From positions 29,403 through 93,402 of the forward strand of contig UCJD01000066.1 in the NCBI GenBank assembly GCA_900472605.1: 64,000 nt of DNA. The letters run 5' to 3'. Both the position numbers and the translations under genes were made by a program. Each line of letters starts with the position of its first letter. Position 1 is the first letter of the stretch. The notes beneath the pieces are model-generated. The model did not search any database and was not told where the DNA came from. It saw only the letters and a list, made by a program, of their open reading frames with translations. Shown here one piece after another: positions 42,807 through 49,951 of this stretch. Origin of the DNA: Hyphomicrobiales bacterium (GTDB lineage: Bacteria > Pseudomonadota > Alphaproteobacteria > Rhizobiales > Rhizobiaceae).

Positions 42807-43311
42807 CGGCGTAATCCTTGAGATCGATAGATCGTTCGCGACCATAGTTAGTCACAGTCAGTATGCGTGAGATATGGTTTCCAACTTATTGACGAGGAAA
42901 ATGGGGCTCTTTTACAGAGTTCCTAGGGGCGATTTGCAGGTAAACGGAGCGCCCGGACGGGGGCAGTCGGTCCCGCCTTCCGCTGCAGCGGCGCTATGCT
43001 AAGGCTCCTGCGGCTGCCCTGGCTCCGTCCGGCCGCGGCGAGAATTCCCGAAATCCCGCCAGGGCGGCGCGATGCTGATTTCTCCGATACTCTTCATCGT
43101 CTTGTTCCGGTTCGCGGCGGACGCCGCTCGGCAGGATGGGCTGGGCTCATCTGATCTCATCTTGGATTGGCTTTGCCAACGAAAGCATTTAGCTGCTCCA
43201 TACCAATATCTAGCGCCGCACGGTTTGATTCTGGAAGCTCGTGCTGTATCGATTACAGCGTATCTCGCGAGACAGTCGCGACCTCGACAGAATGCAGTAA
43301 GGGGTGATTTT

Positions 43312-43515
43312 ATGCCAACAGGCACCGTAAAATTCTTCAACGACGAAAAGGGCTTCGGTTTCATCACGCCGGACGATGGTGGTGTGGACGTGTTTGTCCA
43401 CGTATCGGCTCTTACGCGTGGTGGATCGCTTAGCCAAGGCGATAAGGTCGATTATGACATTGGGCAGGACCGCAAGACCGGTAAGTCTAAAGCCGAAAAC
43501 GTTTCGGTCCTATAA
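43312..43515 (+). CDS. Cold-shock protein
   Basis: A 67-residue CspA-type OB fold with RNP1 GFGFITP and RNP2 VFVHVSAL, starting MPTGTVKFFNDEKGFGFITP. It binds single-stranded nucleic acid as an RNA chaperone. AAGGGG lies eight bases before the ATG. The upstream 43000-43311 stretch has no gene I can support and may carry a long leader, common for csp genes. The symbol is left open because rhizobia carry many csp copies. Confidence 0.93.
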   Translation: MPTGTVKFFNDEKGFGFITPDDGGVDVFVHVSALTRGGSLSQGDKVDYDIGQDRKTGKSKAENVSVL

Positions 43516-43603
43516 GCGTCGACAGTGCTGGCACCAGGGGTGACAGCGCCCTGTCGGGTGGTCAGCGAGGCTATACGTTTTCCATCCAGGCCGAGACAAT
43601 GAT

Positions 43604-43777
43604 ATGCTTGAGATGCGCTCCGCAAAAGTGTGGTGGGTTGCGCCCTACCGCGTCGGCAAGTTCTACCTTGAGCCGGAACCACCGATAAGCCGCTTTAGCA
43701 AAGCCTTCTTCCCGCCGATCATGCGCGAAATCATCGCGCGCCGCAAATCCTTCTCCGAGGTCAGCCGCCTCCGCTGA
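43604..43777 (+). CDS. Uncertain small ORF (57 aa)
   Basis: A 57-residue basic frame (WWVAPYRVGKFYLEPEPPIS; MREIIARRKSFSEVSRLR). The amino-acid use is plausible, but no ribosome site is seen and no family is recognised. The rest of 43516-44146 holds only a 9-base inverted repeat (43798-43806 with 43812-43820) and nothing else I can name. Confidence 0.3.
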   Translation: MLEMRSAKVWWVAPYRVGKFYLEPEPPISRFSKAFFPPIMREIIARRKSFSEVSRLR

Positions 43778-44146
43778 TATGGCAGATCATGTTTGACGTG
43801 AAGCGCGTCGAGCGCTTCACGGGCTACTTGCTGCCATACCGAGAGGTGGGGAAGCTGCCCAGAATGAACGATGGTGCTAAGCGGCAATGGCGGCCTCAAG
43901 GAAGTACGCCTGGACGAGGCCGTGCCGGGTGATGGATTTGTTTGTCGATAGCCAAGCAGGTTTCTGAACTCCACGGTGGTCGCGTCACGCGTAAGAAAGG
44001 ATCCGGGACAGGCCTGTCCGTGACTGCCGTGCTAGCGAAATCATCGGACTGAGCGACTGGGGCAATTGTGGCGTGCACGCGAGGTTTTGGAACTGTTTCC
44101 ACTCTCACGGCATACCCACTGAAATCGATGAACTGAGAGTGGCGCC

Positions 44147-44353
44147 ATGACAGAGCACGATGAACTACGAGCCGAAATTTCTCGTCTTGCCGCAGAGGCT
44201 GAGGATGATCCGGAAATGATAGCCGACTTGAAGGGAGTGGCCGTGCAGCTCTGGGCAAACTTCAATGAGTTCTCTGTCGAAGAGCTCGAAAATATCCTTC
44301 GTGACGAATGGCGGTCTAGGGGTTTGCCCTTTAACGACAACGCGGAAAGCTAA
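44147..44353 (+). CDS. Small hypothetical protein (68 aa)
   Basis: A 68-residue acidic helical protein (DELRAEISRLAAEAEDDPEM; VEELENILRDEWRSRGLPF). GAGAG precedes the ATG. No family recognised. An intrinsic terminator lies 135 bases downstream, after a separate GGAAC-containing site, so the gene and the candidate small RNA there may be separate units. Confidence 0.6.
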   Translation: MTEHDELRAEISRLAAEAEDDPEMIADLKGVAVQLWANFNEFSVEELENILRDEWRSRGLPFNDNAES

Positions 44354-44400
44354 CCCGCCGCAACCCGTAGGTTGGCACTCAAGCTGCGTAGTGGTCGATT

Positions 44401-44424
44401 GGAACTGACATTTCATTAAGCGTT
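44401..44424 (+). promoter_or_regulatory. Near-EcfG promoter of candidate small RNA
   Basis: GGAAC at 44401-44405 and CGTT at 44421-44424 with 15 bases between, one fewer than the usual 16. No start codon with a ribosome site follows before the terminator at 44489-44518. Confidence 0.4.
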
Positions 44425-44429
44425 TTGAA

Positions 44430-44519
44430 TATGATCGCACACAGAAAAACGTGTGCATTACCGTCATCCCCTTTGCGACGATTGCTGTAGCCCTCGTTCT
44501 CCTGCGAGGGCTTTTTTTG
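44430..44519 (+). ncRNA. Candidate small RNA, about 90 nt
   Basis: Between a near-EcfG promoter and a strong intrinsic terminator lies a non-coding stretch with a 6-base-pair hairpin (GCACAC/GTGTGC around 44436-44455), a pyrimidine-rich single-stranded part (CATCCCCTTT) and a terminator loop that contains TCTCCT, an anti-Shine-Dalgarno-like sequence. This is the usual build of alphaproteobacterial regulatory RNAs. The name and targets are unknown. Confidence 0.4.
44489..44518 (+). terminator. Intrinsic terminator
   Basis: An 8-base-pair stem (AGCCCTCG/CGAGGGCT, 44489-44496 with 44505-44512) and an eight-base loop followed by a run of seven T ending at 44518. It ends the candidate small RNA and possibly the 44147 gene. 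Confidence 0.8.
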
Positions 44520-44552
44520 TCGCGCGATTCGAAACTGCAGTGGAGGCGCAGA

Positions 44553-44774
44553 TCACTCCGCGGCGTGCCGGAGCGAGTAGCCTTCGAGCGGCTCAACGAC
44601 GGCGATGATTTCGAAGTCTGAGACCATGTGGTGCTGGTCCGAGCCCACGACAGCCAACGTCCAGAAATCAGGATCTTCGCCGAAGATTGTGGAAACCTGC
44701 ACGATCGTTGTCCGGCCGTCGGCATGCTTGCTCGATCGCGCCCAATAGAATTCGTCTGGAACCAAACTCTTCAT
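44553..44774 (-). CDS. Small hypothetical protein (73 aa)
   Basis: A 73-residue soluble protein: MKSLVPDEFYWARSSKHADG, then TTIVQVSTIFGEDPDFWTLA and a final helix-strand end. AGGGAG lies upstream of the ATG at 44774. The pattern of Trp and hydrophobic strands suggests a small beta sheet; no family recognised, although similar short proteins are common in rhizobia as far as I recall. Confidence 0.65.
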   Translation of the reverse strand: MKSLVPDEFYWARSSKHADGRTTIVQVSTIFGEDPDFWTLAVVGSDQHHMVSDFEIIAVVEPLEGYSLRHAAE

Positions 44775-44938
44775 AACGCTACTCCCTACGCTACACGGCA
44801 ACAATATCAGAAAAACGAGATATGACTATCGCTCGTATTTTGGCGTCCACGGTGAGTCGCCTCAATCATTGAGTGCGCTTCAAGAGGCCATTGTTCGAAT
44901 TTTCCACGGGGAATTTCCGCTGTGACGTTCACGCCTAA

Positions 44939-45406
44939 TTAGGTCAGACCAGTCAAATTGGGATCCGCCTGGACCATCGTAACAAGCTCCAAGCCTCGTT
45001 TGTACTTCACGGGATCTGAGCCAACCGAGTTGGCTTGCTGCAGGTTGTCATGAAGATCGGCGATCTTCACAGGGCAGGCGAGCTTGTTCGCGACTGCCCT
45101 GATCACGAATTGATCGTCAGTCTCATCTGGCCGGCGGGTAAGGGCGTCTATCGCGTCAATGACATCGTCGCTGAAGCCGAGCTGTCGAAGGCGATCGAAA
45201 TGCCAGCCGTCACACTTTTCGACAACATCGTGCAGAAGCGCAACGGTCTTTTCCTTCGCGCCTTGGACGCGATCAGCCACTCGCTCACAATGGCTCACGT
45301 AAGGCTGACCTGTTTTGTCCGTCTGCCCGTCATGCGCTTCAGACGCGACCTTTCGGGCCATGTCGACTTCCGACGCGTCAGTTGATGTCTCGCTGTGCTT
45401 TGCCAT
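44939..45406 (-). CDS. HD domain protein (SpoT hydrolase-like)
   Basis: A 155-residue protein with the HD fold of RelA/SpoT-type hydrolases: ARKVASEAHDGQTDKTGQPY, YVSHCERVADRV and the HD pair in VALLHDVVEKCDGWHFDRL, then KIADLHDNL as the late Asp motif. No synthetase or TGS domain, so it could be a small alarmone hydrolase or an unrelated phosphohydrolase. An exact EcfG-type promoter with 17-base spacing lies at 45429-45454. Confidence 0.88.
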   Translation of the reverse strand: MAKHSETSTDASEVDMARKVASEAHDGQTDKTGQPYVSHCERVADRVQGAKEKTVALLHDVVEKCDGWHFDRLRQLGFSDDVIDAIDALTRRPDETDDQFVIRAVANKLACPVKIADLHDNLQQANSVGSDPVKYKRGLELVTMVQADPNLTGLT

Positions 45407-45428
45407 CGACTATCTCCTCCGCTGCGAA

Positions 45429-45454
45429 AACGTAGCGTCTCCCTTCGCGGTTCC
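45429..45454 (-). promoter_or_regulatory. EcfG-type promoter of HD gene
   Basis: Read on the minus strand: GGAAC (45454-45450), 17 bases, CGTT (45432-45429). The ATG at 45406 lies 22 bases downstream. Confidence 0.65.
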
Positions 45455-45506
45455 ACAAGGAAATTCGGGCAGAAACCAGCCACGCGCCGACCCACGGCTA
45501 CGTCGA

Positions 45507-47408
45507 TCAGATCACCGTCTGCAGGCCGAGTTCCACCACGCGTCCGCTCGGCAGGCCGAAATAGTCGGTCGCATTGCCAGCGTTCTGGGCGAGCACGATG
45601 AACAGCCGGTCCTGCCAGAACGGCATTCCGCCTTTCTTGGACGGAAGGATTGTACGGCGGGAAAGAAAGAACGACGTCGACATGATGTCGAACTTCAAGC
45701 CCAAGCCGCGCACAAGCACCAAAGCGCGTGGGATGTTCGGCGTCTCCATATAGCCGAAGGTAATCACCAGCCGGCTGAACAGCGGGCTGAAGCTTTCAAG
45801 GAAGATCTTCTCGTCATCGGGCACGAACGGTTCCGTCGCGGTGACCACGCTCAGGATGACGTTGTGCTCATGAAGAACCTTATAGTGCTTGAGGCTGTGC
45901 AGCAGCGCGGTCGGTGCGCCTTCGACGTCGCTCGTCAGAAAGACCGCCGTTCCGGGTACGGTCGGCGGCGGCTTTCTGGTCAGCCGCTGTATGATGCCCT
46001 CGAGCGGAACCTCGTCGGCGCGGGTCCGGGCCGCGAGCAGGCGTCGACCAGCCATCCAGGTCTGCATGATGAGACCCATCGTGCAGGCAACGGTGACTGG
46101 AACCCAGCCACCTTCGGGAAACTTGGCAACGTTCGCGATGAAGAACCCGGCGTCGATCACGAAGAGGGGAACGATAACCGCCGTCGTACTCAGCGTCGTC
46201 CATTTCCAGATGTGTTTCATGACGACGAACAACAGCACGCTGGTGATCAGCATCTCGCCCGTGACTGCGATGCCGTATGCGGCCGACAGACCACTCGAAC
46301 TCCGGAAATAAAGGACGAGCGCGACGACGAAGACGAACAGGAACGCGTTCACCTGCGGCATGAAGATCTGGCCGGAGTGCGTCTCGGAGGTATGTAGGAT
46401 CTGCAGTCGCGGCAGCAGGTTGAGGTGCATTGCCTGCCTGACGAGGGAGTATGCTCCCGAGATGACCGCTTGGCTCGCGATCACCGTCGCTGCGGTTGCC
46501 AAGCATACGATCGGCACGCGTGCCCATTCCGGGTGCATGCCGAAAAATGGGTGGTCTGTCAGTTCGGGGTTTGCGAGGACGAAGGCGCCCTGTCCGAAAT
46601 AGTTGAGAAGGAGGCACGGGAAGACCAGCGAAAACCAGGCTATCACAATCGGCCGTCTGCCGAAGTGGCCTAGGTCAACGTAAAGCGCCTCAGCTCCTGT
46701 AACCGCGAGGAACACCGCGCCCAGAACCGCGATGGCGTGCCCAACATTGTGGGAGGCGTAAAGGACACCATAGAGCGGGTTGATCGCGTGGAATATTTCG
46801 AGGTCGTCGAGGATGTGGATGGCGCCGCTAACCCCGAGCACTAGAAACCAGACTGCCATGACAGGTCCGAAAACCGTCGCTACACCGCCTGTGCCGAAGC
46901 GCTGAACGAAGAACAGCACCGCAATGATGGTAACGGTGATCGGAACGATCCAAGCCGACAAGCCAGGTGCGACCACCTGAATTCCTTCGACAGCCGACAA
47001 GACCGAGATTGCGGGCGTTATGATGGCGTCGCCAAGGAACAGTGAAGCGCCCGCAACACCGAGGACGAGGATCCATGCTGGCTTTTCGGCGAAGCTCTGT
47101 CGCGCGAGCGTCATCAGCGAGAGTGTTCCGCCTTCACCGCGGTTGTCCGCCTTGAGAACGAACGTCACGTACTTCACAGTGACGACGATGGTCAGTGCCC
47201 ACACGATAAGGGAAAGAATTCCGAGCACGTTCTCGCGGTGAGTTCCCGATCCCGCCGTCGCATGTAGCGCCTCGCGAAACGCATAGAGTGGGCTGGTCCC
47301 GATATCACCGTATACCACACCAAGTGCTGCCATCACCAATGAGGGGAGACTGCTGCGCGTTTCAGTCGCCAGCTCAGGATCGTTGGAGCGAAGTTGGGGA
47401 TAGGTCAC
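45507..47408 (-). CDS. kup: Potassium uptake protein Kup
   Basis: A 633-residue KUP/HAK/KT transporter with about 12 hydrophobic segments in the first 450 residues (LGVVYGDIGTSPLYAFREAL is the family signature at the N-terminus; GEGGTLSLMTLARQ and GDAIITPAISVLSAVEG follow) and a cytosolic C-terminal domain of about 180 residues. It imports K+ with H+ and may serve osmotic or acid stress. The start is a GTG at 47408 that overlaps the TGA of an upstream frame (GTGA), so translation is probably coupled to it. No stress-type promoter was recognised. Confidence 0.96.
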   Translation of the reverse strand: MTYPQLRSNDPELATETRSSLPSLVMAALGVVYGDIGTSPLYAFREALHATAGSGTHRENVLGILSLIVWALTIVVTVKYVTFVLKADNRGEGGTLSLMTLARQSFAEKPAWILVLGVAGASLFLGDAIITPAISVLSAVEGIQVVAPGLSAWIVPITVTIIAVLFFVQRFGTGGVATVFGPVMAVWFLVLGVSGAIHILDDLEIFHAINPLYGVLYASHNVGHAIAVLGAVFLAVTGAEALYVDLGHFGRRPIVIAWFSLVFPCLLLNYFGQGAFVLANPELTDHPFFGMHPEWARVPIVCLATAATVIASQAVISGAYSLVRQAMHLNLLPRLQILHTSETHSGQIFMPQVNAFLFVFVVALVLYFRSSSGLSAAYGIAVTGEMLITSVLLFVVMKHIWKWTTLSTTAVIVPLFVIDAGFFIANVAKFPEGGWVPVTVACTMGLIMQTWMAGRRLLAARTRADEVPLEGIIQRLTRKPPPTVPGTAVFLTSDVEGAPTALLHSLKHYKVLHEHNVILSVVTATEPFVPDDEKIFLESFSPLFSRLVITFGYMETPNIPRALVLVRGLGLKFDIMSTSFFLSRRTILPSKKGGMPFWQDRLFIVLAQNAGNATDYFGLPSGRVVELGLQTVI

Positions 47409-47785
47409 CGGGGAATCCTGACGGAAGCGACTTTGATTTCAATGCCGTAGGTGATGATATCGCTCAACGCTTGGGCGTGCGATTGGTTCGATGGGATGAC
47501 CCACAGCATTTGAATGTGTAGGGAATCACATTCGGCGTAGATCCTTTGTATGCATTTCGCCTCGCATAGCAGAGGGCCAACTGTGGCTGGTAGGTGTGTG
47601 ATAGTCTTCAGCAATTCATCGAGCGATGACGGGTAACCCCAGCAATCGAATGCGCTTCGGCGGTGGGAAGACAGGTTTTCAAAGAGTTGCGAATCCAGCC
47701 TCGGCCCACCCTGAAGGCAGGGTTGGGTTGCGCCATGTGGATGTGCATTGGGAGGGCGATGCGACAGGTCAAACTCGCGAGCCAA
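47405..47785 (-). CDS. Uncertain ORF coupled to kup (126 aa)
   Basis: A frame on the kup strand whose stop TGA overlaps the kup GTG start. The last 70 residues (LDELLKTITHLPATVGPLLC; QMLWVIPSNQSHAQALSDII) look coding and folded; the first 45 are Pro/His-rich and the only start at the 5-prime end is a TTG at 47785. It may be a small regulatory ORF upstream of kup or the tail of a decayed gene. Confidence 0.35.
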   Translation of the reverse strand: MAREFDLSHRPPNAHPHGATQPCLQGGPRLDSQLFENLSSHRRSAFDCWGYPSSLDELLKTITHLPATVGPLLCEAKCIQRIYAECDSLHIQMLWVIPSNQSHAQALSDIITYGIEIKVASVRIPR

Positions 47786-47861
47786 CGCTCGGAATGATTT
47801 GTCAGCAGTTCAATCCCGCTCCCTTGCTCAGTCCCACGCCTTCCAGCTCTCCCGCGACCTG

Positions 47862-47981
47862 ATGGTCCCGGTCACCGTCTTTGAAGTCGACGGCGAGTAT
47901 GGCGTGCTGCCCTGTTACGAAATCGACGCAAGCGACGACCTCGACATCCTGCACGAGTTCTTCCCCTGGCCGGCTCATTGA
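47862..47981 (+). CDS. Small hypothetical protein (39 aa)
   Basis: A 39-residue frame: MVPVTVFEVDGEYGVLPCYE then DLDILHEFFPWPAH. Compact coding character and acidic. It is the first plus-strand frame before the Toprim gene. Whether it is complete or the end of a longer decayed gene (the frame opens at 47748) cannot be settled. No ribosome site stands out. Confidence 0.4.
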   Translation: MVPVTVFEVDGEYGVLPCYEIDASDDLDILHEFFPWPAH

Positions 47982-48172
47982 GCCGGCATTTGCCGTTCCG
48001 GGTGCCACTGGCGACCAGTCGGCGGCAAGGGAAGCTTCGCCGCGGGCGGTGCAGATTTGCACCTTGCCTCCGGCGCCCTTGCCCCCTCTGCTCTTCGCGG
48101 CGGCCGGAAGTTGTCCCGCCGATTATGCGGGGAGTCAAATTGAAGGACGATCGCAGGCGATCGGAAAGTATC

Positions 48173-49141
48173 ATGAAAAGAGAAGAAATAGAGAAACTGC
48201 GCGAGGCGGTGAGCTGTGCTGCTGTCCTCGAGCAGGCAGGATTCGCGGTCGACGTGAAGGAAAGCACGCGCCGGGTGGTAAAATTTCGCCGAGGCGCGGA
48301 AATAATCATCGTAACCCATGAAGGTCGTGGCTGGTTTGATCCGTTGAGCGACGACAAAGGCGACGTCTTCGCCCTCGCCTGCCTGCTTGAGCATCTAGGT
48401 TTTTCAGAGGCTGTCGGCCGGGTTGGCGATCTCATTGGATACAAGTCTGCCCCCTTTTTCTGGAAGAAGCCGCCGTCCAAGGTCGAGCCTGCAGATATTT
48501 TGGCGCGGTGGCAAGGTCGTCGTCTTCCAGACACCGGGTCCGATGCCTGGCGGTACCTATGCTGGTCGCGTGCCGTCCCAATCTCCATACTGCGCTCGGC
48601 AATTGCTCAAGGGATCGTCAGGGAAGGCCCACTCGGCAGCATGTGGGCTGCTCACACCGATAGCGCTGGCCTGGTGGTAGGGTGGGAAGAGCGCGGCCCC
48701 GACTGGCGCGGCTTCTCGACAGGCGGCAGTAAAGTCCTCTTTCGACTGGGTGCGCAAGACGCTGTCCGTCTCTGCGTGACGGAGGCCGCTATCGACGCGA
48801 TGAGCCTCGCGGCGATCGAAGACCTGCGGGACGACAGCCTTTACCTCAGTACCGGGGGTGGATGGTCGCCCAAAACCGAAGCGGCGCTGGTTACCCTTCT
48901 CGCTCGCCCTGGCGCTGAGCTCCTATGCGCCACCGATGCCAATGACCAGGGCGATGCCTTCGCTCGTCGTCTTCAGGCTCTGGCGGTACAGGTCAATCGC
49001 CCTTGCCTGCGCCTGCGGCCGCCGGCGAATGATTGGAACGAGGTTTTGCAGGTAAGGAAAAAGGAGGAGATGAAGACGGGAGAAGAAGGGCGGCGTGCCG
49101 CATCTCCGTCGACCGCATCAAGGGAGGCTGCGCCCGGCTGA
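48173..49141 (+). CDS. Toprim-domain (DUF3991) protein
   Basis: A 322-residue protein. Residues 1-90 form a CHC2/zinc-finger-like primase start without an obvious full Cys set; residues 100-290 carry DUF3991/Toprim motifs with catalytic Glu in CVTEAAIDAMSLAAIE (about 205) and the Asp pair in CATDANDQGDAFARRL (about 256). A charged Lys/Glu-rich tail follows. Such plasmid-borne proteins resemble the front half of DNA primases; a role in plasmid replication or transfer is likely but not shown. The ATG at 48173 is preferred over the longer frame from 47978. Confidence 0.85.
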   Translation: MKREEIEKLREAVSCAAVLEQAGFAVDVKESTRRVVKFRRGAEIIIVTHEGRGWFDPLSDDKGDVFALACLLEHLGFSEAVGRVGDLIGYKSAPFFWKKPPSKVEPADILARWQGRRLPDTGSDAWRYLCWSRAVPISILRSAIAQGIVREGPLGSMWAAHTDSAGLVVGWEERGPDWRGFSTGGSKVLFRLGAQDAVRLCVTEAAIDAMSLAAIEDLRDDSLYLSTGGGWSPKTEAALVTLLARPGAELLCATDANDQGDAFARRLQALAVQVNRPCLRLRPPANDWNEVLQVRKKEEMKTGEEGRRAASPSTASREAAPG

Positions 49142-49258
49142 AGCCGGCCCTTGACCCGATCAAGCGGGATGCCGGCGGCCCGGAAGGTGTCATGAGGGAC
49201 TGAAGAGAAGGTGATGGAGTGGCCACGCCCAAGTCCCCAAACCCTGAAGGAGCCAGAG

Positions 49259-49861
49259 ATGAACACCCCTGCCACGATCCGAAAAATCTTCGAAGGCGTC
49301 GCAACGCGCCCGCAAATGTTCCGGCTTTTTGCTCGCCATAACCAGCGCCCTGATCGGTGGCAGGTCGATGCTGCGCCGCTTCATAGGGGCGAATGGTTCG
49401 AGATTGACGAGACGCTCTACGACTACATGCTGGATATCTTGCCGCCGTTGTGGATGCGCGGCCCGATCTTCGCGCTGCGCGAATTCCTGACCGGCTCGGT
49501 CACCAGCATCTTTTTTGCGCTTCGGATCGATGGAAGGAGCCGGTACTTCCACGGCTATTGCGATCTGTCTGATCTCGCCTCAGTCGAGACGATGCGGGTG
49601 GCGATATTCGAACGGGAAACCCAGCCCGTCCGGGCCATGACCCGGGAAGAGCGGCTCGAACATATCTGGAGCAGCACCGCCGACGCCTATCGAGGCTATG
49701 CCGGCGATCGCTTTCCGCCGGCGATGCAGGGCAAGCGCACCGTTATGCTGTGGAACGGGACGAACGGCACGATCCTGAAGCTGCTGGACGACCTCACCGA
49801 CAACGAGATCGCCGCCAAACTGCCTGTTCACATGCGGCATCTGCCCGTAGTCGCGGCCTGA
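49259..49861 (+). CDS. DUF1419 domain protein
   Basis: A 200-residue protein that fills the DUF1419 family: ATRPQMFRLFARHNQRPDRW, GEWFEIDETLYDYMLDILPP, FALREFLTGSVTSIFFALRI and RYFHGYCDLSDLAS. The family is almost confined to rhizobial plasmids and mobile regions, as far as I know, and has no known activity. GAAGGAG lies upstream of the ATG. It is followed after 90 bases by the giant methylase-helicase gene. Confidence 0.88.
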   Translation: MNTPATIRKIFEGVATRPQMFRLFARHNQRPDRWQVDAAPLHRGEWFEIDETLYDYMLDILPPLWMRGPIFALREFLTGSVTSIFFALRIDGRSRYFHGYCDLSDLASVETMRVAIFERETQPVRAMTREERLEHIWSSTADAYRGYAGDRFPPAMQGKRTVMLWNGTNGTILKLLDDLTDNEIAAKLPVHMRHLPVVAA

Positions 49862-49951
49862 GCGCCGCCAATTCCAACAGCATTTCCAGCGCCTTCGGCC
49901 CGCTTATCGCGGCGGGTGAGCGATAGCGCACATCCGAAAAGGAACATTCCG

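Noticed and set aside
43798..43820. Inverted repeat GTGAAGCGC/GCGCTTCAC as a terminator
   Set aside because: No T-run follows and no gene ends near it; left as an unexplained repeat.
43663..43974. A 103-codon minus-strand frame that looked like a transposase remnant
   Set aside because: No catalytic motif, inverted repeats or recognisable transposase sequence; composition fits a shadow.
44086..44110. GGAAC upstream of the 44147 gene
   Set aside because: No GTT at 16-17 bases; the -10 element is absent.
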